The translations under genes were made by a program, and so were the position numbers. Of a DNA stretch of 64,000 bases, positions 35,248 through 43,412 are shown piece after piece; the stretch's first letter is position 1, and each line of letters opens with the position of its first letter. The notes beneath the pieces are model-generated. The model was not told the DNA's origin and made no database searches. It was given only the letters and a program-made list of their open reading frames with translations. Source of the stretch: JANQOH01 sp965200095. GTDB lineage: Bacteria > Pseudomonadota > Alphaproteobacteria > UBA7887. The DNA lies in contig OZ241350.1 in the NCBI GenBank assembly GCA_965200095.1, positions 2,232,001-2,296,000 on the forward strand. The letters are read 5' to 3'.

Positions 35248-36905
35248 GCCGCCTCCTCACGCTTGCGCGCCCTTTCCGGCGAGGCAATTTCAAGGTCGCG
35301 CTCGAACAGCGAACGACCGTCCTTGCCGCGCCCGCCCAAGGCAAGCGAAAGAAAGAACCGTGCTTTGACGTGCCGGCGCATGTCCCTGTGCTCCAATCCT
35401 TCCGCAGGCGCATGTTCGTCGAACAGGCGAAGCGCAGTCACGGCGGCTTTCGACACCCAATTTTCTCGCGCCCGAAGCGTGGGATCGTCTGCGTCGGGGT
35501 CGCGTCGAGCCGATTCCGCCGCGTTTTCGAGCGCCGAGAAAAACGCCCCCTCGGTTTCGCGATAGAAACGCTCGGCGATGAAGCCGTAATCGCCTTTGGC
35601 ATCGGCCGGACGCTCGCAAAGGGCGGCCTTAATCGCCCGGGTGAGCAACGCGCCTGCCGTTCCGGCGCCTTTCGCGACCCGATCAATGAAGTAGTCAATC
35701 AAAGCGCGCGCCTCATTCTCTGCAAGCCAAATCGGCATTTCACCCTGTATCCACGCGCGGGCCTTCATGTTGTCCATATCGTAACCGAAGGCCGAGATCC
35801 GTGTTTGAGACCAGCTACGCCAGCGCTCGGGGCAATGACGGACGACTCGCGCCGGGTCACGCAAACCGTCCTTGCTCCGGACGACCAGTCCCGGCCACAA
35901 GCGGTACGTGATACCCCCCGGTCTGGGATGCACGGGCAGTTTTGCGCCGCCTGCTTTCTGGCGATAATACGGCGTAAGCGGGTGTTCGAATCCCTCCGTA
36001 TAATCGGTCCCGTAATTTTTGGTCCGGTAACTTGCGACGACCACGGAATCATCGTTCCCCGTAAGGTCGCATGACCGTCCGTTCGCGTCCTCGAACGACA
36101 ACCGGATCCGCCGCGGCATTCCCCAATAGACCTGCAAGGGATCGACATCGTCCGGCGCGGTCGTCCGTCCGCCCGCTTTCCGATCCGATGTCCGTGTGGG
36201 CGCAAGCCAGGGGAATATGCGTTCCAGACGCTCCAGCCCGTCGCCGGAGCGCCGCCCGATCCGCTCCGCCGTCTCGACGTTGGGCCACACCCGGCCCCAC
36301 AAGGTCGCGCCGTAACCTTCGTGCCGCGCGACGATGAGAGTCGTCATCGGACCGCCGCCGCGAAGCGAGGTGCGATGCCCAGCTCCGCCGGAAGGCGCGT
36401 AGGCGTTCAACGTGTAGAGCGCCATCGCGGCGGCGGCGCGGCCGAAAACCGACACGCCGCCCCGTTTCACGAACAGGTCCGCATTGTTGCGCAGCGTCTG
36501 CGCCCCGGGTTCGTCGATCAACAGCGTTCCGACATCCTTTTTGGCGCCGACGCTTTCCAGAGGATCGAGGTCCTGCATGAAGCGGGGGCCGGGGCCATCC
36601 AGATCGAAGGCGCTTGCGACGGACGCGAATCGCTCTCGAAGTTGCTCCGGCGTGGGCGGGCGCTCCCACCAGTCCTCCCAATGGTCGTCGTCGTCAGGAG
36701 CGGCGGCGGTGCTCAGCAAACCGATGAGAAATTCGTGTGCGGCGCCGTCGAAATCCGCCCGCGGCCACGCGACGGCGACGAACGGATCCTCGTCGATCCG
36801 ATCGACGACTCCCCACGGCGCAATGCGCTCGACGGCGCCGCTTCGCCGCCGGGCCGGCAGCCACGGATCGTCGATCAAATTGAGCGCACCGCGGTTCGAC
36901 ATCAT
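35244..36905 (-). CDS. cas8e: Cascade large subunit Cas8e (Cse1)
   Basis: The 553-aa PAM-recognition subunit. N-terminal LNLIDDPWLPARRRSG is diagnostic, as are AHEFLIGLLSTAAAPD, the central AAAAMALYTLNAYAPSGGAGHRTSLRGGGPMTTL and a C-terminal four-helix bundle (about 380-550). It recruits Cas3 after R-loop formation. Its ATG overlaps the stop of the preceding 68-codon ORF (ATGA at 36905-36902), so its translation is probably coupled to that ORF. Confidence 0.96.
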   Translation of the reverse strand: MMSNRGALNLIDDPWLPARRRSGAVERIAPWGVVDRIDEDPFVAVAWPRADFDGAAHEFLIGLLSTAAAPDDDDHWEDWWERPPTPEQLRERFASVASAFDLDGPGPRFMQDLDPLESVGAKKDVGTLLIDEPGAQTLRNNADLFVKRGGVSVFGRAAAAMALYTLNAYAPSGGAGHRTSLRGGGPMTTLIVARHEGYGATLWGRVWPNVETAERIGRRSGDGLERLERIFPWLAPTRTSDRKAGGRTTAPDDVDPLQVYWGMPRRIRLSFEDANGRSCDLTGNDDSVVVASYRTKNYGTDYTEGFEHPLTPYYRQKAGGAKLPVHPRPGGITYRLWPGLVVRSKDGLRDPARVVRHCPERWRSWSQTRISAFGYDMDNMKARAWIQGEMPIWLAENEARALIDYFIDRVAKGAGTAGALLTRAIKAALCERPADAKGDYGFIAERFYRETEGAFFSALENAAESARRDPDADDPTLRARENWVSKAAVTALRLFDEHAPAEGLEHRDMRRHVKARFFLSLALGGRGKDGRSLFERDLEIASPERARKREEAA

Positions 36906-37108
36906 CGCCGGCAGGAATCTCCCTTACGGACGCGCCGTTCAATCACGACGCGGGTCTCCTCCACCGTCTCGCGACGGACGGAACGTGTCTGCACAAAACA
37001 GGAATCCACCGTGTCAGTCAAGGGATCACCTTGAAAACTGCGGTCGTCGGATTCACCCGACCGCTCGACCGAACCCCCGGTTCTCGGCGGCGGCAATTTA
37101 GCGTTCAT
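36902..37108 (-). CDS. Small uncharacterised protein encoded between cas3 and cas8e
   Basis: A 68-aa open frame that I do not recognise. It has a strong ribosome site (AAAGGAG, 9 nt before the ATG) and ends in an ATGA overlap with cas8e, so it is very likely translated. The protein is hydrophilic: MNAKLPPPRTGGSVERSGES at the start, one Cys at about 37 and a second near the end, and a charged, helix-prone C-terminal half (RRETVEETRVVIERRVRKGD). No such gene is standard in I-E loci. It could be an accessory or regulatory protein, or simply a leader peptide that couples ribosomes onto cas8e. Confidence 0.65.
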   Translation of the reverse strand: MNAKLPPPRTGGSVERSGESDDRSFQGDPLTDTVDSCFVQTRSVRRETVEETRVVIERRVRKGDSCRR

Positions 37109-37129
37109 GATCGATTCTCCTTTTCACGA

Positions 37130-37164
37130 GGCGGACTGCGCCACCGCCATTAGGCGACTCACAT
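37130..37164 (-). promoter_or_regulatory. Putative Cascade target site (PAM plus partial protospacer) upstream of the Cascade operon
   Basis: Minus strand: ATG (37164-37162), an accepted I-E PAM, then TGAGTCGCCTAATGGCGGTGG... (from 37161). It matches the spacer-like segment at 37199-37230 at all of the first 25 positions except 6, 10, 12 and 24, and diverges after 25. Positions 6, 12 and 24 are not paired in Cascade R-loops. The site lies just upstream of the ribosome site of the small ORF and cas8e. Confidence 0.65.
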
Positions 37165-37266
37165 GTGGGCATTCGGCCCCGCCCACGCAAGGGAACGGTA
37201 AAAATTTCGCCACCGCCACTGGGCAACTCACGGGCCATCCCGCCAACAAGCAGGAACCCTCCCTTA
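37162..37266 (-). ncRNA. CreR-like degenerate repeat-spacer-repeat RNA (candidate)
   Basis: Minus strand order: degenerate repeat 1 (37259-37231) keeps the consensus ends GnGTTCC and GGGATGGCCCG with an altered middle. Next comes a 32-nt spacer-like segment (37230-37199), then degenerate repeat 2 (from 37198) beginning CCGTTCCC with a GGGCGGGG half-stem and less conserved 3-prime part. This psi-repeat/psi-spacer/psi-repeat layout is that described for CreR-type cas-regulating RNAs, which guide Cascade to the cas promoter. Processing by Cas6e is uncertain for repeat 1, because its stem is weakened (CCTGC/GCGGG with a G-T pair). The alternative is a decayed mini-array. Confidence 0.6.
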
Positions 37267-37272
37267 CGCGGC

Positions 37273-37303
37273 ATTATATGGCGCCGACGGAGAGCCATTG
37301 CAA
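37273..37303 (-). promoter_or_regulatory. Promoter-like sequence for the CreR-like RNA and/or Cascade operon
   Basis: A perfect TATAAT (37278-37273, minus strand) overlaps the cas3 stop region. A TTGCAA hexamer lies 19 bp upstream, a slightly long spacing. Transcription would begin near 37266, seven bases before degenerate repeat 1. Confidence 0.55.
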
Positions 37304-40009
37304 GCCCGTCGCGCAGCTATATCGGAGCGGCCTCTCGATCTGCCCCGGCGCATCGGAATTTTCCGACGCCATCGCCGCGCCGCATCCCGTATCGTCGAGC
37401 AAAATCAGTATCTTATCGTTATCCAGCCGTGGCCAGTCCGCTTTCGCCGCACGCGCGGCGTCCGCATGTTCGGGCGGGACGGCCTCGCTCAGAATCCTGC
37501 GGTCTCTGACGCTCACCTCGCTCATCCGCCAAGCGCGCCACGGCTGATCTGAATTGGCATCTCGAGCATAGGGTATCACCCTTCCGCTTCGGATACGAGC
37601 GAGTCGCAGCGTAACGGCGGGATCGGCGTCGAGCCGGGTGGGCGTCCGCACGTCGCGATCCCAGGCGCCGCCGTCGTACACATAACCGGACGCGAGCTTG
37701 AGCGTGTTGGTGTTGGCGATCCCCCGATCCGCTCCCGCCCGTCCGTCGGCGTCGAAATATCGCTCCTTCAACCCCTCCGGAACACGGGCGTCCGCATCGT
37801 CCCCATAGACCGCTTCGACGAGCGCTCTCAGGCCGCCGGGGCTCTCGATCTCGCCCTTGTCCTCGAGCTTCCGCGCGGTAAGCCACAGGCGGGCATGATC
37901 CGGGTAGACCCATGCGGCGCGCGGAAAGACGCTCTTGAACCAGCTCTCGCCCGCGTCGCGAACCGGTTCCGGCGCGACGACCAGCAACTCGGGCTGTCCC
38001 CGTCGTTCCGGGCGGCAATGGCGCCAGAGCCGGCCCGCGCGCTGGATCGTCAGGTCGATCGGGGCGAGATCGGTCGCCATCGCGTCGAAATCGAGATCGA
38101 GAGACTGTTCCACGACCTGCGTCGCCACCAGCACCTTGCCCGCCCGTTCGCGCGCCTCGCTCGCCTTGCCGAACGTCGCGGCGACCTGTTTCTCGATCTT
38201 CAGACGGTCGGCGAGGGCGAACCGCGCATGGAAAAGACACGCATCCAATCCGCGCGCCGTCAACGCCTCATACGCCTCGATCGCGTCGTCCACGGCGTTG
38301 CGGATGTACACAACCGCTTTTCCCGCGCGGGCCGCGGATTCGACCTCGTCCAGCGCCTCGCCGGGCGCGCGAAGAAACCTCACCGGAAGCGCGCGCGACC
38401 GCCTCGGCCGGGCGGCAACCGCCGTCGTCCTCCGACAACCGGCGGCGCGAATGCTCGCCAGAGGATATTCCGCCCCGTCTTCGACCGCTTCCGAGGCCGC
38501 AGGCAAGCCGGGCCCGACCCGGAACGCATCCAGCAGGCGCCGGCGGATCGTCGCCGGCAAGGTCGCCGACAACAGGATCGCGGAGCCGCCGAGTCCCGCC
38601 TGGAATTCAAGCAGCGCCTCGATCTCCCTCTGCATGTAGGCGTCGTAGGCATGCACTTCGTCGAGGATGAGGACGCGGCGCATGAGACCCAGCAGACGCA
38701 ACGATTGATGCCGGTTCGGGAGAACCGCGAGCAACGCCTGATCGACCGTGCCCGCGCCCGCGTCCGCAAGGAACGCCAGGCGCCGGTCATCGGCGATCCA
38801 GGCGGCGCAGGCGGCCGACGCGGTCGTATCCGCATCGTCGAATCCGCCGCCGGCCCCGGAATAGCCCGCTTCGGCCCGCCCGCCGCGCAGCACGGCCGAA
38901 CGGAACCCCTCGTGCATGTCCCGCGCCCCGTGCGCCAGGGCGATGGAAGGCGTTGTATCGGCGGCGAACAATTGCCGGTGCGCCTTGCCGAGGCGGCCGA
39001 ACATGGCGTTTGCGGTCGCCATGGTCGGCAGCGCGACATAGAGGCCGTCCGCCCGTCCCGCCGCCATCAGGCGGTGGGCGAGCATCAGCGCCGCTTCGGT
39101 CTTGCCGCTGCCCGTTTCGTCTTCGATTACGAACAGGGCGGGGCCGTCGGGCAGCTCCACCGAGCGCGCCCATTCCTGCATGGGGCTTGGAGTCGCGCCC
39201 TTTTCGATCAGCGAGTCATAGCCGAGACGGCCGCCGCTTCCGGCCGGCAATATCCCCGCCTCGGCGACGGCGCGTTCCGCCTGCTGCCGCGCCCGGCGCC
39301 AATATGCGTCGATGTCCCCGTCGTCCGCGGGATCGCAATAGGGAAACCACTTCTGGTTGGAACCGATCCAGTCGGCGACAACGGCGAGGCCCGCGAGCGC
39401 GAAGGAAGCGCGGTGCGCGCAATCCGGTTCGATGGGCGGCAACTCCGGCGACGGCGAAAACAGTTTGTGCGCAAGACCGACGAATTCGGACGCCGCATCC
39501 ATTCCCCGTTTGCCGAAATCCGGTCGCAGCCCCGCGCGAATGCTTCCATGGAGCGTATCCGAAGATGGCGGCGAGCCGTGGTGGCCGGCGACTGCGGACA
39601 CCAGCGGCCGCCATGCGCGCCACCGAACCGTCTTCGGCAGCCGGAAGAAACCGTCGTCGCAGTCGAACAGGCGCAAACCGCCGGCGCCATGGTCGTAGCG
39701 AACAGAGATCCCGTGCGGATCGTCCGCGAAGCAGCCGGGATACAGGTCCGGCGCCTTCGCCTGAAAGCGCCTGGCGAATTTGCCGATGTCATGGAGAGCG
39801 AGCAGGTGGAGGATGACCGGCGTCGCTTCCGCCCGAGCCAGGCCGAGCAGACCGCACAGGCGCCCGGCGAGCCCGGAGTGCTGCGCAAGCAGAGCGTCGC
39901 CCACCGCAGCGACATCGAGACAATGCAGGACCAGCGGGTGCCATTGCGGACTGCTGTCGGGATGGAGGGGGCGCGCCTTGCCCCAGAACCTGAAGATATC
40001 CAATTCCAT
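37274..40009 (-). CDS. cas3: CRISPR-associated nuclease-helicase Cas3
   Basis: A 911-aa effector that degrades DNA after Cascade binding. The N-terminal HD nuclease has H29, H73-D74 in LALHDIGKFARRF and HH in SAVAGHHGSPP. A superfamily 2 helicase follows, with Walker A IEDETGSGKTEAAL (about 295-308), DEVH at 450-453 in LILDEVHAYD, SATLPATIRR, and motif VI in DLTIQRAGRLWRH. The C-terminal accessory domain is present. It is the first gene of the locus; the Cascade genes follow after a 165-bp gap holding the candidate regulatory RNA. Confidence 0.97.
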   Translation of the reverse strand: MELDIFRFWGKARPLHPDSSPQWHPLVLHCLDVAAVGDALLAQHSGLAGRLCGLLGLARAEATPVILHLLALHDIGKFARRFQAKAPDLYPGCFADDPHGISVRYDHGAGGLRLFDCDDGFFRLPKTVRWRAWRPLVSAVAGHHGSPPSSDTLHGSIRAGLRPDFGKRGMDAASEFVGLAHKLFSPSPELPPIEPDCAHRASFALAGLAVVADWIGSNQKWFPYCDPADDGDIDAYWRRARQQAERAVAEAGILPAGSGGRLGYDSLIEKGATPSPMQEWARSVELPDGPALFVIEDETGSGKTEAALMLAHRLMAAGRADGLYVALPTMATANAMFGRLGKAHRQLFAADTTPSIALAHGARDMHEGFRSAVLRGGRAEAGYSGAGGGFDDADTTASAACAAWIADDRRLAFLADAGAGTVDQALLAVLPNRHQSLRLLGLMRRVLILDEVHAYDAYMQREIEALLEFQAGLGGSAILLSATLPATIRRRLLDAFRVGPGLPAASEAVEDGAEYPLASIRAAGCRRTTAVAARPRRSRALPVRFLRAPGEALDEVESAARAGKAVVYIRNAVDDAIEAYEALTARGLDACLFHARFALADRLKIEKQVAATFGKASEARERAGKVLVATQVVEQSLDLDFDAMATDLAPIDLTIQRAGRLWRHCRPERRGQPELLVVAPEPVRDAGESWFKSVFPRAAWVYPDHARLWLTARKLEDKGEIESPGGLRALVEAVYGDDADARVPEGLKERYFDADGRAGADRGIANTNTLKLASGYVYDGGAWDRDVRTPTRLDADPAVTLRLARIRSGRVIPYARDANSDQPWRAWRMSEVSVRDRRILSEAVPPEHADAARAAKADWPRLDNDKILILLDDTGCGAAMASENSDAPGQIERPLRYSCATGLQWLSVGAI

Positions 40010-40121
40010 TGCGCTCGGCGTCCGTCTCGGGAACCGGTGCGATGCTATCCGCGGGTCATGATCGCTGCATCCCGTGCGAACGGCCGGGGCGTCGCGACAG
40101 GCCGCCCGCCCGGACGGAACC

Positions 40122-40913
40122 TCAAAGGAAACCCGCCAGCGCGTCGAGGGTGCGGGACGGCTGTTCGGCCATGTGCATGTGGCCGCAATCGGGGATGACG
40201 ACGCGCCTCGCGTCCGGCAACGCCTCCAGAAGCGGCGCCTCCGACCCCGGCGGGGTCATGCGGTCCTCGTCGCCGACGACGATCAGGGTGGGACAGGTAA
40301 CTTGCGCCGCCGCCGCCGGCCCGCTGCGCCAGGCGTCGCTGGCGGCGAAATCGGCGCCCAGCGCAGACGCGCCGCGCGCCAGCAAGGCCAGCCCGCCGCC
40401 GGCGAGCCACATCCCCGGCGTGTGCGCGCCGCCGAACCGCCCGCGCGCCCCGAAACCCCACGCGACAATGGCGCGCGCGGCGGCGGCGGGGTCGTCGCGG
40501 GTCGCCTTCAGCAGCGCCGGGTTGACCGGCATCGCCGCGGCCGTTCCCAGCAACGCCAGTTTCTCGCAGCGCTCCGGGGCGGCCGCCGCCGCGGCCAGCG
40601 CCGCCAGCGACCCCATGCTGTGGCCGACCAGCGCCGCCCGCCGCGCCCCCGCGGCGTCAACCAAGGCCCACACCCACTCCGCCATCGCCTCCACGCCGGC
40701 GAGCGGCGGCCCTTCCGAAGCGCCGTGGCCGGGCCAGTCCACCGCGAGAACCGCGCGCCCGCGCCAGGCGAACCAGCGGGTCTGCGACGCCCACACAGTG
40801 CGGTCCATGCCGGCGCCGTGAAGGAACACGACGAGCGGGCGCGAGGCGTCGAACGCGACGCCGCCGGTGGCCGCCCGCACGGCGCGGCCGTCGACCTCGA
40901 ACGCCGCGCTCAT
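40122..40913 (-). CDS. Alpha/beta hydrolase
   Basis: A 263-aa hydrolase of the alpha/beta fold. The oxyanion motif is VVFLHGAGMDRTVW, the nucleophile elbow GHSMGS (VGHSMGSLAAL), the acid D in VGDEDRMTPP and the catalytic His in IPDCGHMHMAEQP. The substrate is unknown. The ATG overlaps the stop of the sulfhydrylase gene upstream by 4 bp, suggesting one transcript. Confidence 0.82.
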   Translation of the reverse strand: MSAAFEVDGRAVRAATGGVAFDASRPLVVFLHGAGMDRTVWASQTRWFAWRGRAVLAVDWPGHGASEGPPLAGVEAMAEWVWALVDAAGARRAALVGHSMGSLAALAAAAAAPERCEKLALLGTAAAMPVNPALLKATRDDPAAAARAIVAWGFGARGRFGGAHTPGMWLAGGGLALLARGASALGADFAASDAWRSGPAAAAQVTCPTLIVVGDEDRMTPPGSEAPLLEALPDARRVVIPDCGHMHMAEQPSRTLDALAGFL

Positions 40914-42205
40914 CGCTTGCGCGAGGCGCGCAAGCCGCGCTCCAGATCGGCGATCAGGTCATCCGGCTCCTCCAGTCCCACCGACAGGCGCACCAGGTCC
41001 TCGCCGACCCCCGCCGCGGCGAGTTCCTCCGCGCTCATTTGCTGGTGCGTCGTCGAAGCCGGATGGATGACCAGCGACTTCGCATCGCCCACATTGGCGA
41101 GATGCGAGAACAGCCGCAGCCCCTCGATGAACGCCCGCCCCGCCTCGCGTCCGCCCTCGATGCCGAAGGAGAAGACCGCGCCGCAGCCGTCGGGCAGCAG
41201 TTTCCGCGCCAGTTCGCGGTCGGGGTGCGACGGGAGCTCGGGCCACGTCACCCAGGAGACCGCGTCATGGCCGTCGAGAAACCCGACGATGCGGCGCGTA
41301 TTGGCCACGTGGCGGCTCATGCGCGCGCCCAGGGTCTCGACGCCGAGAAGAATGTAGAAGGCGTTCTGCGGGCTCATGCAGCAGCCGAAATCGCGCAGAC
41401 CCTCGGCGCGCGCGCGCATGATCAGCGCCGCCGGGCCGAACTCCTCCGAAAAATCGATTCCGTGATAACCGGCGTAAGGCTCGGTCAGGGTCGGGAATTT
41501 CCCGCTCGCCCGCCAGTCGAAGCGCCCGCCGTCGACCAGCGCCCCGCCGATGGCCACGCCATGACCGCCGAGAAACTTCGTCGCCGAGTGCATGACGATG
41601 TCCGCGCCGAGCTCCAGCGGGCGGCAAAGCCGGGGGGTGGCGAAGGTGTTGTCGATCATCAACGGCAGCCCCGCTTCGTGCGCCACTTCGGAAACCGCGG
41701 GGATGTCGAGCACTTCGAGGCCGGGATTGCCGAGCGTTTCGCCGAACAGCAGCCGCGTTTCGGGGCGCAGGGCGGCGCGGAACGCTTCCGGGTCGCGCGG
41801 GTCCACGAAGGCGGTCTCGATCCCGAAACGCGGCAAGGTGTGACGCATGGCGTTGTAGCTGCCGCCATAGATCGATTTCGAGGCGACGATGTGGCCGCCG
41901 GCCCCCATCAAGGTGGCGACGGCGAGGTGCAGCGCCGCCTGTCCGCTCGCCGTGCAGACGCTCCCTACCCCGCCCTCGAGCGCCGCCAGACGCTCCTCGA
42001 GCACCGCCACCGTCGGGTTGCTGATCCGCGAATAGAGATGCCCCGGGCGCTCCAGGTTGAACAGCGAGGCGGCGGCGTCCGTATCCGGGAACACATAGGA
42101 CGTGGTCTGGTAGATCGGCGCGGCGCGCGCGCCGTGTTCGGGGTCCGGGCGCTGCCCCGCATGAAGCGCCAGGGTGTCGAAATCGAAAAATCCGGGTTCG
42201 GCCAT
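40910..42205 (-). CDS. O-acetylhomoserine (thiol)-lyase, MetY type
   Basis: This 431-aa Cys/Met-metabolism PLP enzyme has the N-terminal FDTLALHAGQRPDPEHGARAAPIYQTTSYVF, the conserved YSRISNPTVAVLEERLAALEGG, and the PLP lysine in MHSATKFLGGHGVAIGG. At 431 aa it has the extra C-terminal segment of O-acetylhomoserine sulfhydrylases, distinguishing it from the shorter MetB/MetC. It makes homocysteine or methionine from O-acetylhomoserine and sulfide or a thiol. Confidence 0.88.
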   Translation of the reverse strand: MAEPGFFDFDTLALHAGQRPDPEHGARAAPIYQTTSYVFPDTDAAASLFNLERPGHLYSRISNPTVAVLEERLAALEGGVGSVCTASGQAALHLAVATLMGAGGHIVASKSIYGGSYNAMRHTLPRFGIETAFVDPRDPEAFRAALRPETRLLFGETLGNPGLEVLDIPAVSEVAHEAGLPLMIDNTFATPRLCRPLELGADIVMHSATKFLGGHGVAIGGALVDGGRFDWRASGKFPTLTEPYAGYHGIDFSEEFGPAALIMRARAEGLRDFGCCMSPQNAFYILLGVETLGARMSRHVANTRRIVGFLDGHDAVSWVTWPELPSHPDRELARKLLPDGCGAVFSFGIEGGREAGRAFIEGLRLFSHLANVGDAKSLVIHPASTTHQQMSAEELAAAGVGEDLVRLSVGLEEPDDLIADLERGLRASRKR

Positions 42206-42352
42206 CGGCGACCTCGTTTGCGCGGACGACGAACGGCGCCGCCGGAGGGCTTACAAGCCGCCTCGCTCCGCGCCTGTCAAGCGCCCCCGGGGCGTATTGC
42301 CGCGCGGAGCGCCGCCGTGCGAAAGTGCCGGCGCCGCTGGAGGGAGGGAGCA

Positions 42353-42727
42353 ATGTCGCAGGAAACGGCGAGCGCGCTCGCTTCGCGCTATATCGACCCG
42401 GAGGCGCTCGACTGGGCGCCGACGCGCTTTCCGGGCATTTCGTCCAAAGTATTGATGCGCGACGACGAACGGGGGCTGCTCACGGCCCTGTTCCGGTTCG
42501 AACCGGGCGCGGTGCTGCCCGACCACGTCCATGAGGACATCGAACAGACCTGGATGATCGCCGGCAGCCTGGAAGACGGCGAAGGCGTGGCGCGGGCGGG
42601 CGAGTTCGTGTGGCGCCCCGCCGGCAGCCGCCACGACGCGCGCTCGCCCGACGGCGGAATCGCGCTGTCGGTGTTCCTGCGTCCGAACCGCTTCGTCGGC
42701 GACGAGGCGCGCGGCGGCACGGCCTGA
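42353..42727 (+). CDS. Small single-domain cupin protein
   Basis: A 124-aa cupin related to ChrR-like anti-sigma cupins. Metal-ligand motif 1 is in LPDHVHEDIEQTWMIAGSL and the second in WRPAGSRHDARSPDGG. No catalytic activity can be assigned. The ATG at 42353 follows GGAGGGAGGGAGCA. The gene is isolated between two minus-strand operons. Confidence 0.8.
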   Translation: MSQETASALASRYIDPEALDWAPTRFPGISSKVLMRDDERGLLTALFRFEPGAVLPDHVHEDIEQTWMIAGSLEDGEGVARAGEFVWRPAGSRHDARSPDGGIALSVFLRPNRFVGDEARGGTA

Positions 42728-42743
42728 GAGCGGCGCTCCGGAG

Positions 42744-43412
42744 TCACGGGGCGCGTCGCGGCGGGTCGCCGATCCGGCTCTCCTCGCCCGCGAGCAGGCG
42801 GCGGAGGTTGCCGTGGTGGCGCAGCAGCACGGCGACGGCGACCAGCGCAGTCATCTGCATCTGCTGCGGCTCGCCCGGCCACATGGCGGAGAGGCGGCCG
42901 TCGAACTGGGCGTCGAGCATCGCCCAGAACGCGGCCGGCGCGGCGATCATCGCCGCCATCGAGGCCAGCGACGCATAGCGCGTCGCCGCGGCGACGGCGA
43001 GCCACACGGCGCCCGCGGCGAGCGCCACCGGCCAGCTCGCCACGGCCAGCACGCCAAAGACTGTCGCCACGCCCTTGCCGCCGCGGAAGCGCAGCCACGG
43101 CGTGAACATGTGGCCGAAAACCGCCGCCGCGCACGCCACGACCTGCATGTCCGGCCCCCAGACATCGCCCGCCAGCGCCGCCGCGGCGCCCTTGCCGGCG
43201 TCTCCCGCCAGGGTCGCGAGGGCGAGGCCGCGCCGCCCGGTGCGCAGGACATTGGTCGCGCCGATATTGCCGGAGCCGACGCGCCGCGGGTCCTCGGCGC
43301 CGGCGAGACGCGCGAGCAGCGGGCCGAAGGGAATGGAGCCGAGGAGAAAGCCCAGCAACCCGGCGGCGTAGAGCGGCCACGTGTAGGCGAATCCGCCTAG
43401 CGGGTCGGGCAT
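42744..43412 (-). CDS. plsY: Acyl-phosphate:glycerol-3-phosphate acyltransferase PlsY
   Basis: A 222-aa inner-membrane enzyme that makes lysophosphatidic acid. It has the three PlsY signature loops: GSIPFGPLLARL, RRVGSGNIGATNVLRTG and FTPWLRFRGGKGVATVFGVL, among about five membrane helices, plus HHGNLRRLLAGEESRIG near the end. The ATG at 43412 overlaps the pyrC stop region; the longer open frame seen upstream belongs to a shadow of pyrC. Confidence 0.93.
   Translation of the reverse strand: MPDPLGGFAYTWPLYAAGLLGFLLGSIPFGPLLARLAGAEDPRRVGSGNIGATNVLRTGRRGLALATLAGDAGKGAAAALAGDVWGPDMQVVACAAAVFGHMFTPWLRFRGGKGVATVFGVLAVASWPVALAAGAVWLAVAAATRYASLASMAAMIAAPAAFWAMLDAQFDGRLSAMWPGEPQQMQMTALVAVAVLLRHHGNLRRLLAGEESRIGDPPRRAP

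Noticed and set aside
37231..37259. Degenerate repeat 1 read simply as a chance remnant of the main CRISPR array
   Set aside because: Not fully excluded, but conserved repeat ends, a promoter box just upstream, a second degenerate repeat, and a PAM-flanked target with mismatches at every-sixth positions are hard to explain as a random relic.
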